Origin: Phoronis australis
Lineage: Eukaryota; Phoronida; Phoronidae
Direction: 5' to 3'
Assembly: GCA_002633005.1 (NCBI GenBank)
Contig: NMRA01000529.1
Location: 186,001 to 250,000, forward strand
DNA: 64,000 nucleotides
Positions 61,201 to 63,118 of this stretch are shown in pieces (the stretch's first letter is position 1; each line of letters starts with the position of its first letter). The notes beneath the pieces were generated by a model that saw only the letters and a list, made by a program, of their open reading frames with translations, was not told the origin of the DNA and ran no database searches. The position numbers were made by a program, and so were the translations under genes.

Positions 61201-62516
61201 CTTTGTATGTATTTAACACACATTCAGTACGTTTTTCTGTGCATGTATATTTAATTGTTCTGAAGATTTCATGGTCAATCTCAATTCTTGAATTTATCTA
61301 AAAGACTCATTTTCAAGCACAGGTCGATATCTGGGGCATATATCAGGCCTGCAGGAACCAACGGAGGTTTTAAATTTAAGAGTTCTGATCGGGACCCCCC
61401 CACTTCGTGAAGATTGGCAGGGACAAGTTTGCCTCATAACTACATGTGCATTCCGTTTTCACTCGGCGCGTGGTTCCGCTGAGTGAAGCTGAAGTACAGT
61501 GGCCATGAACGTTTCAGTAAGGCTGTGAAAGTATGCGATCTTGACATGGATTTGATGCTTCGTGGTTGACAATTCATCAATATTACTACTTCGTGTTCTT
61601 TAAAATATGCAAGTATGTACTCAATTTTTCGTATTTGTAAGAGTTGCGATTAATTTCTCATGCGCATAAAATCCAAAGAAAGTGTTTTAGTACCCGGTCA
61701 TTGTTTTCGGCAATAGATGCACCACTCATGGCATTCAATAACAGAAATATCATTTATTTTTGCATGTAAAAGTATGAAAATTTCACCTGAGTCTGAAATT
61801 TTCGGAATAGCTTTAACCTTCGAAGAAGTGGACCTTCGGAAATGTAATTTATTTTTCAGAGTAGTGAACCTTCGGAATAGTGGGCTGTTACAGTTCCCAT
61901 TTGCAGCGTTGTAAGCAATTTAAGTAACACGCAGACAACCAATTAAAAATTCTCCGACTAAATATATTTCTGTCTGAGTATGTAATGAGGTGTAATCACT
62001 CATTGAATCACGCCTGATTTGAAAGTTTGTCAGGAGGAAACGTGAGGACTTTCTTTTCTGGACCACATCGCACCCAAAATTAAGTCCCGTTCTCTGCAAT
62101 CGAGTAATCGTCACAGCATCCTCATTTCTGATATTACAAATGCATGTGTCTCCTTTCAGGAACACATCTAGAGCTGAGAGTCATCGTTTTGTGTAAATAT
62201 TTCCCTTCCCCCCTAGTTGAGCTGCGTCAAGGCCTTTACCGAAAAATCTACAGTGTCGACGTTTGCAAAATGTCGAAGGTCCACTGTTCTAGAAACTATA
62301 CCCCGCGCAATGCTGGCTATGGACCTACATGTAACATAGTTTAGGATATTTGCAATTAAATACAACTGGGTAAACAAGGCTCACAGTTTCCTTAAGGGGG
62401 TCTATACGGTTGCGCTATCATCAACGATAAGACGTTACTGTACTGGTGTTAGTTCACTACTTACCTGCGTGAAATGCTAACAGCACGTTGATCAAAATGA
62501 TATCGAAACTTCCCAT
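787..62516 (-). CDS. VWDE-like multi-EGF single-pass membrane protein gene, 46 coding exons (overall span)
   Basis: Seen: 46 exon segments on the minus strand, each with AG acceptor and GT donor (one GC donor), all junction phases compatible, summing to 6675 nt including the stop (about 2224 residues). Approximate residues: signal peptide 1-17; lectin-like 18-120; MIB/HERC2 125-185; EGF 190-267; D8C 268-416; VWDE middle 416-666; VWD 667-871; cysteine-rich and split EGF 871-1155; VWDE continuation 1156-1241; three CxIxGxCY repeats 1242-1356; nineteen EGF modules 1357-2134; membrane helix about 2148-2172; tail to 2224. Known: D8C, VWD and the LTCHF-type region co-occur in VWDE (von Willebrand factor D and EGF domain-containing) proteins. 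Inference: a cell-surface, calcium-dependent adhesion or receptor-like protein. The N-terminal lectin-like plus MIB part is unlike the VWDE layout I know. Exons 3 and 4 are the least certain; a transcript could also show more exons in the large introns. Confidence 0.82.
923..1552 (-). other. Last intron
   Basis: Separates membrane and tail exons. Near 1050-1085 it holds TTAAGAGCATCGCTCTTA, also found inverted near 42115-42140 inside a foldback element, so a repeat fragment. Otherwise nothing seen. Confidence 0.5.
1553..1688 (-). CDS. Exon 45: transmembrane segment
   Basis: Acceptor TTCTTCCAG, donor GTAATT, 136 nt, phase 1 to 2. [13 protein letters not shown], then about 24 hydrophobic residues ([10 protein letters not shown]...VIVVVYY), then the stop-transfer LKKTAANR. 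A single type I membrane helix. If the intron is retained, a TAA stop follows directly after AANR. Confidence 0.87.
1996..2118 (-). CDS. Exon 44: last cbEGF module
   Basis: 123 nt, phase 1-1, acceptor TTATTACAG, donor [24 protein letters not shown] and [18 protein letters not shown]. Most diverged calcium-binding module of the array, next to the membrane. Confidence 0.9.
2320..4350 (+). mobile_element. Dead LINE (non-LTR retrotransposon), RT and 3' part
   Basis: Plus-strand reverse-transcriptase text with stops and frameshifts: [56 protein letters not shown] (after a stop). Downstream: [14 protein letters not shown] and [18 protein letters not shown]; then a Cys/His end, [19 protein letters not shown]. 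The 3' end is AATAAATAAATAAC-like near 4340. In-frame stops near 2480, 2663 and 2938 show it is inactive. The clade was not assigned. Confidence 0.85.
4490..4830. repeat. Dispersed repeat with G-rich end, copy 1
   Basis: Shares CACAATTCGCTA, CCATTTTCTG.TTTTAAC and a long GGGTCG/GGGGGTTGTGGG tract, in the same order, with 13955-14350. Two diverged copies of one element of about 350 bp, both in introns of the EGF array. Confidence 0.65.
4909..5031 (-). CDS. Exon 43: cbEGF module
   Basis: 123 nt, phase 1-1, acceptor CTTTTCAG, donor [24 protein letters not shown] and [18 protein letters not shown]. Confidence 0.9.
5444..5564 (-). pseudogene. Dead EGF exon without a donor
   Basis: Acceptor TTTCAG intact and reads [18 protein letters not shown] then [18 protein letters not shown]. 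The exon end runs FCF-AG|TTTGGC, with no GT at the donor position. It is also one codon short (CQIATC for CDPNATC) and has Val for the conserved Gly (FEVLEG). Skipping it leaves exons 42 and 43 in phase. Confidence 0.7.
6100..6222 (-). CDS. Exon 42: cbEGF module
   Basis: 123 nt, phase 1-1, donor [24 protein letters not shown] and [18 protein letters not shown]. The intron beside its acceptor matches that beside the truncated exon at 11745. Confidence 0.9.
6788..6910 (-). CDS. Exon 41: EGF-derived module lacking Cys 1 and Cys 3
   Basis: 123 nt, phase 1-1, acceptor TGTTTAAG, donor [24 protein letters not shown] then [18 protein letters not shown]. Almost identical to exon 33, and the flanking introns (about 6660-6960 and 11870-12180) are also alike. 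Confidence 0.85.
7105..7395 (+). mobile_element. LINE 3' fragment
   Basis: Plus-strand frame (7112-7330): [20 protein letters not shown] and [20 protein letters not shown], the usual last residues of LINE ORF2 (Cys-Tyr-LR...R). A short T/G-rich 3' tail and a TATATA run follow. Lies in the intron between exons 41 and 40. Confidence 0.65.
7628..7750 (-). CDS. Exon 40: cbEGF module (His subtype)
   Basis: 123 nt, phase 1-1, donor [24 protein letters not shown] and [18 protein letters not shown]. Confidence 0.9.
8134..8256 (-). CDS. Exon 39: cbEGF module
   Basis: 123 nt, phase 1-1, acceptor ACTTGTCAG, donor [24 protein letters not shown] and [18 protein letters not shown]. Phe at the aromatic position. 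Confidence 0.9.
8531..8653 (-). CDS. Exon 38: cbEGF module
   Basis: 123 nt, phase 1-1, acceptor TTTATTTTAG, donor [24 protein letters not shown] and [18 protein letters not shown]. Confidence 0.9.
8654..9869 (-). other. Intron 37, no gene recognised
   Basis: Between exons 38 and 37. The part near 9640-9840 resembles 5925-6095, evidence of block duplication of exons plus intron. Nothing else recognised. Confidence 0.5.
9870..9992 (-). CDS. Exon 37: cbEGF module
   Basis: 123 nt, phase 1-1, donor [24 protein letters not shown] and [18 protein letters not shown]. Ends NGSSC; intron sequence near 9640-9720 resembles that near 5925-5990 beside exon 42, its block paralog. Confidence 0.9.
10821..10943 (-). 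CDS. Exon 36: EGF-derived module lacking Cys 1 and Cys 3
   Basis: 123 nt, phase 1-1, acceptor CTGTTTTAG, donor [24 protein letters not shown] then [18 protein letters not shown]: Cys 1 to Arg, Cys 3 to Phe, NHT sequon at the same place as in exons 33 and 41. Confidence 0.85.
11377..11499 (-). CDS. Exon 35: cbEGF module (His subtype)
   Basis: 123 nt, phase 1-1, donor GTATGA; last exonic base is A instead of G, so the donor is a little weak. [18 protein letters not shown] and [18 protein letters not shown]. Confidence 0.88.
11608..11730 (-). CDS. Exon 34: cbEGF module
   Basis: 123 nt, phase 1-1, donor [24 protein letters not shown] and [18 protein letters not shown]. Directly downstream, in transcript order, of the truncated exon at 11745-11760. 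Confidence 0.9.
11745..11760 (-). pseudogene. Truncated EGF exon (first codons only)
   Basis: After a TTTCAG acceptor, reads DINEC plus one residue, then breaks off. Its upstream intron matches that of exon 42 (GAAATGTATTC..TTT, CACGGTCC, AATTACCCAC). It occupies the place of exons 42 and 37 in a third copy of the block. Confidence 0.6.
12006..12128 (-). CDS. Exon 33: EGF-derived module lacking Cys 1 and Cys 3
   Basis: 123 nt, phase 1-1, acceptor TGTTTAAG, donor [24 protein letters not shown] then [18 protein letters not shown]: Cys 1 is His, Cys 3 is Phe, the other four Cys kept; NVT sequon gained. The calcium motif DIDE is lost. See the finding on paired cysteine loss. Confidence 0.85.
12321..12443 (-). 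CDS. Exon 32: cbEGF module 7 (His subtype)
   Basis: 123 nt, phase 1-1, donor [24 protein letters not shown] and [18 protein letters not shown]. His replaces the usual Tyr before Cys 4, a mark shared with exons 35 and 40, each of which precedes a cysteine-poor module. Confidence 0.9.
12607..12729 (-). CDS. Exon 31: cbEGF module 6
   Basis: 123 nt, phase 1-1, donor [24 protein letters not shown] and [18 protein letters not shown]. Near the consensus of the array. Confidence 0.9.
12900..13019 (-). CDS. Exon 30: cbEGF module 5, one codon short
   Basis: 120 nt, phase 1-1, donor [23 protein letters not shown] and [18 protein letters not shown]. One residue shorter between Cys 1 and Cys 2 than its neighbours; frame kept. 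Confidence 0.9.
13174..13296 (-). CDS. Exon 29: cbEGF module 4
   Basis: 123 nt, phase 1-1, donor [24 protein letters not shown] and [18 protein letters not shown]; six Cys. It lies after a 2.2 kb intron that holds an EGF remnant and a dispersed repeat. Confidence 0.9.
13385..13465 (-). pseudogene. Decayed EGF exon
   Basis: Minus strand reads CNCSCRKG next to text still alignable to TGACGTTGGTACACGTTGCATT-type exon sequence, but framing and both ends are lost. Vestige of one more EGF module beside exon 29. Confidence 0.5.
13466..15516 (-). other. Intron 28
   Basis: Apart from the dispersed repeat at 13955-14350, nothing recognised. Confidence 0.5.
13955..14350. repeat. Dispersed repeat with G-rich end, copy 2
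   Basis: Diverged copy of 4490-4830. The end (about 14220-14330) is a run of GTGGGG/GAGGGGG clusters that could form G-quadruplexes on the plus strand. Confidence 0.65.
15517..15639 (-). CDS. Exon 28: cbEGF module 3
   Basis: 123 nt, phase 1-1, donor [24 protein letters not shown] and [18 protein letters not shown]. The DPN loop is replaced by DEY. Closely similar to exon 27, a likely neighbour duplicate. Confidence 0.9.
15973..16095 (-). CDS. Exon 27: cbEGF module 2
   Basis: 123 nt, phase 1-1, donor [24 protein letters not shown] and [18 protein letters not shown]. Asn replaces the second Asp of the calcium motif, which is tolerated. Sequons NAT and NGT. Confidence 0.9.
16374..16496 (-). 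CDS. Exon 26: EGF module 1 of the C-terminal array
   Basis: 123 nt, phase 1-1, donor [42 protein letters not shown]: six Cys, calcium motif, hydroxylation consensus. Ends DNNC rather than NGTFC, unlike the rest of the array. Confidence 0.9.
16497..17393 (-). other. Intron 25
   Basis: Contains an unsupported hydrophobic minus-strand frame (16694-16933). No splice or homology support. Confidence 0.4.
17394..17739 (-). CDS. Exon 25: three CxIxGxCY repeats
   Basis: Acceptor CCATTTTCAG, donor GTAGTG, 346 nt, phase 0 to 1. Three tandem units of about 40 residues: [61 protein letters not shown]. Two carry an NQT sequon. Each unit has four Cys; this follows exon 24 as in VWDE-like proteins of invertebrates. 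Confidence 0.85.
18557..18814 (-). CDS. Exon 24: VWDE continuation
   Basis: Acceptor TTCCAAATAG, donor GTAATT, 258 nt, phase 0 both sides. Includes [40 protein letters not shown] and [18 protein letters not shown]. VTCxxP and VSNDG...VYxSxCxxC are VWDE-like. Confidence 0.84.
19346..19527 (-). CDS. Exon 23: second half of split EGF and VWDE-type segment
   Basis: Acceptor TTTACCGTAG, donor GTATGA, 182 nt, phase 1 to 0. [14 protein letters not shown] closes the EGF; then [20 protein letters not shown] and [12 protein letters not shown]. The CDxxxRPC...V.G.NF...NLTCHF arrangement is, to my knowledge, characteristic of VWDE proteins. Confidence 0.88.
20549..20735 (-). CDS. Exon 22: linker and first half of a split EGF
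   Basis: Acceptor TGTTCTCTCAG, donor GTAGGT, 187 nt, phase 0 to 1. [19 protein letters not shown], a proline-rich [11 protein letters not shown] and [12 protein letters not shown]. The [10 protein letters not shown] start of an EGF is completed by exon 23. Confidence 0.83.
21165..21210. repeat. GT-rich microsatellite
   Basis: Plus strand GTGTGTGAGTGCGTGTGTGT-type run, in the intron on the 3' side of exon 21 (transcript sense). Confidence 0.8.
21599..21748 (-). CDS. Exon 21: C8-like segment after VWD
   Basis: Acceptor TTGCTTTCAG, donor GTACGT, 150 nt, phase 0 both sides. [20 protein letters not shown] then [20 protein letters not shown]: basic motif, sequon NET and three Cys, placed as in VWDE after the VWD domain. 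Confidence 0.82.
22564..22615. repeat. AC-rich microsatellite
   Basis: Plus strand CACACACAAACACACACAAA-type run in the intron on the 5' side of exon 21, complementary in sense to 21165-21210. Confidence 0.8.
22673..23006 (-). CDS. Exon 20: post-VWD cysteine-rich segment
   Basis: Acceptor CTTCGTAG, donor GTGAGT, 334 nt, phase 2 to 0. Starts [10 protein letters not shown] (after ESWR), then [30 protein letters not shown] and [12 protein letters not shown]. An acidic stretch ([15 protein letters not shown]) follows. The RRRR run and RRFKR of exon 21 are possible proprotein-convertase sites. Confidence 0.83.
23628..23866 (-). CDS. Exon 19: VWD domain, C-terminal segment
   Basis: Acceptor TTATTCCAG, donor GTGAGG, 239 nt, phase 0 to 2. 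[38 protein letters not shown] and [12 protein letters not shown] give the VWD hallmark GLCGxYDxxxxND, ending FTESWR. Confidence 0.88.
24071..25312. repeat. 1.2 kb duplicated block, copy 1
   Basis: Near-identical to 25314-26499 from TAACCATATGAACATCC to GAAACATGCCATT, with scattered substitutions and about 57 bases (near 24980-25037) missing from copy 2. Contains exon 18. Confidence 0.9.
24125..24355 (-). CDS. Exon 18: VWD domain core (copy 1)
   Basis: Acceptor GCTAG, donor GTAATT, 231 nt, phase 0 both sides. [20 protein letters not shown] then [15 protein letters not shown] are the VWD core (Cx...PxCNCAVxVxAGxDVxxxDxC). Joins exon 19 as ...GGRRYV-VQLHTG. An almost identical copy lies at 25368-25598. 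Confidence 0.85.
25314..26499. repeat. 1.2 kb duplicated block, copy 2
   Basis: Starts exactly after the single n at 25313 and repeats 24071-25312. Substitution and indel pattern looks allelic. Probable uncollapsed haplotype. Confidence 0.9.
25368..25598 (-). CDS. Exon 18 duplicate (copy 2), probable haplotype duplicate
   Basis: Same 231 nt exon, same protein, intact splice sites, within the duplicated 1.2 kb block that begins right after the single n at 25313. Either copy alone gives a normal VWD domain; both together would repeat its core in frame. Not counted in the 2224-residue total. Confidence 0.6.
26727..26790 (-). CDS. Exon 17: VWD domain, second segment
   Basis: Acceptor GGTTTCAG, donor GTACGT, 64 nt, phase 2 to 0. 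[21 protein letters not shown] follows FDGR directly and matches the VWD strand Yxxxxx GxFVLYR. Confidence 0.85.
27017..27096 (-). CDS. Exon 16: start of von Willebrand D (VWD) domain
   Basis: Acceptor TTTTTTCAG, donor GTCAGT, 80 nt, phase 0 to 2. [20 protein letters not shown] then MRSFDGR holds the CxxxxDPHxxxFDG signature that opens VWD domains. Confidence 0.88.
27773..27865 (-). CDS. Exon 15: VWDE middle region
   Basis: Acceptor GTTTTCACAG, donor GTAAGT, 93 nt, phase 0 both sides. Reads [20 protein letters not shown] then [11 protein letters not shown]. No Cys; sequon NYS. Links the middle region to the VWD domain. Confidence 0.8.
28503..28775 (-). CDS. Exon 14: VWDE middle region
   Basis: Acceptor GGGCTCAG, donor GTGAAT, 273 nt, phase 0 both sides. 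Opens [20 protein letters not shown] and ends [20 protein letters not shown]; two Cys (AYCSTGN, DSCGTK). Acidic, beta-rich extracellular segment. Confidence 0.82.
29572..29648. repeat. Tandem duplication, about 40-bp unit
   Basis: GTAAGGGCAGGCCAAGAGAA CTAGCGCT occurs twice in direct tandem with one or two changes, in the intron between exons 14 and 13. Confidence 0.85.
29704..29790 (-). CDS. Exon 13: VWDE middle region
   Basis: Acceptor TATTCTCTAG, donor GTAAGT, 87 nt, phase 0 both sides. Reads [20 protein letters not shown] then SDRKLLGIE, continuing the xCxVxxxxxxxSxW..S pattern of exon 12. Confidence 0.8.
30841..31073 (-). CDS. Exon 12: VWDE middle region
   Basis: Acceptor TTGAATTTCAG, donor GTTCGT, 233 nt, phase 1 to 0. 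Includes [20 protein letters not shown] and [18 protein letters not shown], alternating hydrophobic strands with a single Cys, as in the VWDE region before VWD. Confidence 0.78.
31567..31629 (-). CDS. Exon 11: short VWDE-type exon
   Basis: Acceptor TTTTTTCAG, donor GTACAC, 63 nt, symmetrical phase 1. Reads [20 protein letters not shown], a CPxGxxSxxGFxPxC stretch typical of the region between D8C and the beta-rich part of VWDE proteins. Confidence 0.75.
32187..32354 (-). CDS. Exon 10: D8C domain, C-terminal part
   Basis: Acceptor TGTTCTAG, donor GTAAGT, 168 nt, symmetrical phase 1. Contains [34 protein letters not shown] and [11 protein letters not shown], matching the closing D8C cysteines (CC...VKxC...VYxL). 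The last residues lead into the VWDE middle region. Confidence 0.85.
33047..33166 (-). CDS. Exon 9: D8C domain, middle
   Basis: Acceptor TTTTTCCAG, donor GTGTGT, 120 nt, symmetrical phase 1. [15 protein letters not shown] then [19 protein letters not shown] correspond to the D8C core GWYRF...C...CGTxxPxWLxG. Confidence 0.87.
33948..34106 (-). CDS. Exon 8: D8C domain, first part
   Basis: Acceptor TTTGTCATAG, donor GTGAGT, 159 nt, symmetrical phase 1. [20 protein letters not shown] then [15 protein letters not shown]: the DPCxxYxxL...CDS pattern opening the D8C domain found in uromodulin, GP2 and VWDE proteins. Sequon NVT. Confidence 0.82.
34172..34283 (-). other. Candidate exon, cysteine-rich, out of phase
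   Basis: A segment bounded by GTTTTGCAG and GTAATT reads [20 protein letters not shown] then [17 protein letters not shown] (four Cys). Its start suits exon 7, but its end (phase 2) does not suit exon 8, so including it would shift the frame. Exon 7 to exon 8 is in phase without it. Perhaps an alternative or decayed exon, or chance. Confidence 0.25.
34284..35533 (-). other. Intron 7
   Basis: Holds an unsupported 109-codon minus-strand frame (34474-34803) and a short imperfect hairpin (GTACACCTCA/TGAGGTGAACGTAC near 34468-34500). No feature assigned. Confidence 0.4.
35534..35650 (-). CDS. Exon 7: calcium-binding EGF-like module
   Basis: Acceptor TCTTTTCAG, donor GTTTGT, symmetrical phase 1, 117 nt. 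[18 protein letters not shown] and [18 protein letters not shown] give six cysteines, the DxDEC calcium motif and the CxNxxxxYxC Asn-hydroxylation consensus. Confidence 0.88.
35779..35843. repeat. (GT/GC)n microsatellite
   Basis: Alternating purine-pyrimidine GTGCGTGCGCGCGCGC then GTGTGT run; a possible Z-DNA former. Confidence 0.9.
35940..36060. repeat. Short dispersed repeat, copy A
   Basis: CTAGAGCC.GAGT....TTGGAGAATT and C.AAGGG motifs are shared in the same order with 43590-43690. Function unknown. Confidence 0.5.
36061..38851. other. Intron 6, no gene recognised
   Basis: Only short unsupported open frames in either strand. Confidence 0.45.
38852..39556. mobile_element. Foldback MITE-like element with tandem units in one arm
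   Basis: Ends are inverted: ACACGACACGTTTCGTTACT on the left, and ACACGACACTTTTCGTTATT as reverse complement of the right. The match continues through GCAGCCTTTATTCCGTTTCG, AGTAACTGACCAAGAGACAT and AGGTACACGATAT. The left arm carries about four tandem TTCGTTATTGGCAGTCTTTATTCCG-type units (26 bp); the right arm one. No ORF, so non-autonomous. Confidence 0.85.
39722..39835 (-). CDS. Exon 6: EGF-like module
   Basis: Acceptor TATAGTTTCAG, donor GTAATT, symmetrical phase 1, 114 nt. Six cysteines: [14 protein letters not shown], then [18 protein letters not shown]. Lacks the DxDE calcium signature, so an ordinary rather than clearly calcium-binding EGF. Confidence 0.88.
39836..41692 (-). other. 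Intron 5, left part
   Basis: Apart from the tandem duplication at 40217, only unsupported frames. Confidence 0.4.
40217..40310. repeat. Tandem duplication, about 48-bp unit
   Basis: GATGTATACTGTATCAATCA CAGACACAG.AAAATCAACC occurs twice head to tail. Confidence 0.85.
41693..42803. mobile_element. Foldback element with long inverted ends
   Basis: Left GGAGTGTAAAAATCAAGAAA (about 41707) reappears inverted near 42787. Inner inverted pairs AGCATTTTGTGTTGGTACAC lie near 42172 and 42715. A further part (GAGCGATGCTCTTAACATAC) matches 1050-1085 inverted. No recognised transposase. Confidence 0.7.
42874..43024 (-). CDS. Exon 5: second half of MIB/HERC2 domain
   Basis: Acceptor TTTAAAACAG, donor GTAAGG, 151 nt, phase 0 in and phase 1 out. 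Reads [20 protein letters not shown] then [20 protein letters not shown]. Together with exon 4 it gives the full MIB/HERC2 pattern (DWxWGNQ-DQGxxGTV...WDxGxxxxYRxGxxGxYDL). No RING or ankyrin repeats, the usual partners in Mind bomb, occur in this gene. Confidence 0.85.
43590..43690. repeat. Short dispersed repeat, copy B
   Basis: Companion of 35940-36060: CTAGAGCCTGAGTGG, TTGGAGAATTATCGCCC, then a GGGGCTTTAGCCCC palindrome. Confidence 0.5.
43700..44237 (-). mobile_element. TTAA-type element, truncated inverted copy
   Basis: Inverse orientation relative to the elements at 49929 and 53177. It begins AGGAGCGTGCCATCC (minus strand from 44237) and carries the GACGGAAGTGTTGAAATT and GGCTCGGAACCCGATCAGG tracts. 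Only the first half-kilobase is present. Confidence 0.75.
44284..44713 (-). mobile_element. LINE 3' fragment
   Basis: Minus strand reads [15 protein letters not shown]...[16 protein letters not shown], then, after a frameshift, [20 protein letters not shown]: the ETLxHLFWxCxxV motif near the end of LINE ORF2. Inactive. Confidence 0.7.
44714..48376. other. Intron 4, unassigned part
   Basis: No gene recognised. Contains a single n (46678) and a minus-strand frame (47257-47550) judged unsupported. Confidence 0.4.
48377..48480 (-). CDS. Exon 4: end of lectin-like segment and first half of MIB/HERC2 domain
   Basis: Acceptor ATTAAATAG, donor GTAAGA, 104 nt. Reads [15 protein letters not shown] then [20 protein letters not shown]. 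The MxxGxRVVRGxDWxWGxQ signature is characteristic of the MIB/HERC2 domain of Mind bomb and HERC2. The VIW start completes the lectin-like W motif. The 3' half is secure; the acceptor was chosen by phase. Confidence 0.72.
48597..48725. other. Assembly gap (129 N)
   Basis: Run of N preceded by a CCCTCCCTCCCTCCCTCCTT repeat that probably caused the break. Frames across it are not evidence. Confidence 1.
49079..49176 (-). mobile_element. Penelope-like GIY-YIG endonuclease fragment
   Basis: Minus strand reads [20 protein letters not shown] then [13 protein letters not shown], matching the (V)VYxIxC...YVGETxxxLxxR...H GIY-YIG signature of Penelope-like retroelements. Confidence 0.65.
49560..49830 (+). 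mobile_element. Penelope-like reverse-transcriptase fragment
   Basis: Plus strand holds [13 protein letters not shown] (RT catalytic YVDD, 49681 onward) and [14 protein letters not shown] (49750 onward, the LPFLDxxVxR motif), preceded by [18 protein letters not shown]. Interrupted by stops and frameshifts; inactive. Confidence 0.7.
49929..51430 (+). mobile_element. TTAA-flanked DNA transposon, copy 1, right end missing
   Basis: Begins TTAA (49925-49928) then AGGAGCATGCCACCC. Collinear with 53177-55110: ACGGCAGACGGAGGTGTTGA, AACCCGATCAGG, AGAACCGTCATCG, and CCCGCTTTCCTCGCAG near the end. It lacks the 54430-54890 segment and a recognisable right terminal repeat. Holds a 47-codon acidic ORF (51081-51221). 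Confidence 0.75.
51081..51221 (+). pseudogene. N-terminal fragment of mobile P2X7-like ORF
   Basis: Begins [20 protein letters not shown] and ends [13 protein letters not shown] then a stop. The acidic PEYSDGE N terminus is typical of the P2X7-domain ORFs multiplied in many invertebrates. No cysteine domain follows here. Confidence 0.5.
51431..52929. other. Intron 3, unassigned part
   Basis: No gene recognised. Confidence 0.4.
52930..53032 (-). CDS. Exon 3: lectin-like domain, middle
   Basis: Acceptor GTTTTAG, 103 nt. Reads [20 protein letters not shown] then [14 protein letters not shown], resembling the LWIGL...dG stretch of C-type lectin domains. Predicted end uses a GC donor (GAAG|GCAAGT), chosen because it gives the phase needed by exon 4. 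A strong GTAAGT lies inside the exon after GRQN-type codons (AAC|GTAAGT) and is a competing donor. Boundaries therefore less certain than elsewhere. Confidence 0.55.
53177..55304 (+). mobile_element. Complete TTAA-flanked DNA transposon, copy 2
   Basis: Flanked by TTAA on both sides (53173-53176, 55305-55308). Terminal inverted repeats AGGAGAATGCCACCC and AGGACAATGCCACCC (one mismatch of 15). Length 2128 bp. Known: TTAA target duplications mark piggyBac and Kolobok-type elements. No transposase recognised; the only coding trace is the cysteine motif at 54492. Non-autonomous, or decayed. Confidence 0.85.
54492..54677 (+). pseudogene. P2X7-like cysteine domain fragment inside the transposon
   Basis: Frame reads [15 protein letters not shown] then [20 protein letters not shown] and [12 protein letters not shown], to a TGA at 54677. 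CxCxxCxxM.....CxCCxEI..V resembles the zinc/cysteine core of the P2X7 receptor cytoplasmic domain and its mobile relatives. Upstream acidic part (SSDEDF near 54400) is broken by stops. Confidence 0.55.
55309..56688. other. Intron 2, unassigned part
   Basis: No gene or repeat recognised. Confidence 0.45.
56689..56849 (-). CDS. Exon 2: N-terminal half of a C-type-lectin-like domain
   Basis: Acceptor TTGTTGCTAG, donor GTTAGA, 161 nt, leaves in phase 0. It contains [18 protein letters not shown] and [18 protein letters not shown], matching the opening of C-type lectin domains: the W..A..YC helix and the L..P.d..E segment. Two N-glycosylation sequons (NST, NAS). A domain seen only in part, so sugar binding cannot be judged. 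Confidence 0.7.
58145..58265 (+). pseudogene. MADF/Myb-like ORF remnant of Harbinger
   Basis: Reads [20 protein letters not shown] then [19 protein letters not shown] and a stop. The LxxHPELYxKxxxxYKDKxxxxxxW pattern is a MADF-type DNA-binding start, as in the second protein of Harbinger elements. Confidence 0.6.
58266..58431 (-). pseudogene. HARBI1-like transposase remnant
   Basis: Minus strand reads [20 protein letters not shown] then [20 protein letters not shown]. This matches the VDADYxFxxVDxGxxGxxSDAxxF block of Harbinger DDE nucleases; the catalytic Asp context is kept but the gene is cut on both sides. Confidence 0.7.
58681..60608. other. Intron 1, sequence around the gap
   Basis: No gene recognised outside the N run. 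A poly-G stretch with an n (60574) marks another sequencing weak point. Confidence 0.45.
59028..59891. other. Assembly gap (864 N)
   Basis: Run of N. Long apparent frames through it (58752-60053) are artefacts. Confidence 1.
60609..61060 (+). mobile_element. LINE ORF2 3' fragment, intact frame
   Basis: A 145-codon frame: [40 protein letters not shown] and [20 protein letters not shown]. This is the post-catalytic RT segment of LINE ORF2 (LxxxVLPHLDYxDxxY...LExLQYxAAxxxxGAxKGS). Cut at both ends; a different family from the copies at 2320 and 63119. Confidence 0.75.
61145..61198. repeat. (AT)n microsatellite
   Basis: Uninterrupted TATATA run of about 54 bases directly downstream of the LINE fragment. 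Confidence 0.95.
61199..62464. other. Intron 1, proximal part
   Basis: No gene recognised. Repeated CCTTCGGAA/ACTTCG-type motifs near 61815-61880 only. Confidence 0.4.
62465..62516 (-). CDS. Exon 1: start codon and signal peptide
   Basis: Reads [17 protein letters not shown], then a consensus GTAAGT donor (62464-62459) in phase 1. The ATG is preceded in frame by TAA two codons upstream, which supports the start. Hydrophobic core IILINVLLA followed by small residues suits a signal peptide, with cleavage probably after the final Ala just before exon 2 (DLYNAD). The phase 1 junction to exon 2 makes a GAC codon. Confidence 0.75.
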
Positions 62517-63118
62517 TAGTTACGGGTAAAGACACCTTCAGAAAGGTTAATCGCCTCTGTTTGTGGTTGTAGATGTCCTCTACAAGAAAACCATGTTCTT
62601 TTCCTGGATCTCCAAGAAGGAACTGAGGTATTATGTTGTGCCGGCTGGCTTATAACTACTAAAGCCGGGTTTTTCAAAACATTCAGCTGCAGATAAAGGA
62701 TATATAACTATACAAAAGACACGGAAATACACTGTAGCTTGAACTATACATTCACGTGGTCTTTAAACTCAGGCAACGTGTTGGTCTTAGATGCTTACTT
62801 CCAAAAAATGATTCTCGTAATTAGGTCGTACTTGGCAATTGTTATGTAAAGGTTTTGCCAGCTGAAGTAGTTATTTGTGCTTTGCAGTTTTACGTTAACA
62901 TATATAAATCATCTCAGAAACTAAAGCAGATTTGTATGTATAGCCTCAGCGACTGCGCACTTCAAATAGTAGAGACTCAACTAAGCCCCCAAAATCTTGT
63001 ACACATTTGCTTCCTTAATTGCTGACGAATGTAATTATAGATTTCAATCATTTTATCGTTATCATAATATTTAATATTTAATAAATATAAATATTTAGGA
63101 TGAATTTTAAATGAACAT
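62517..63118 (-). other. Presumed 5' UTR and promoter region
   Basis: Upstream of the start codon in transcript sense. TATA-like strings on the minus strand at 62651-62656 (TTATAA) and 62700-62707 (TATATA), 135-190 bases before the ATG. Not enough to place a promoter. Confidence 0.3.
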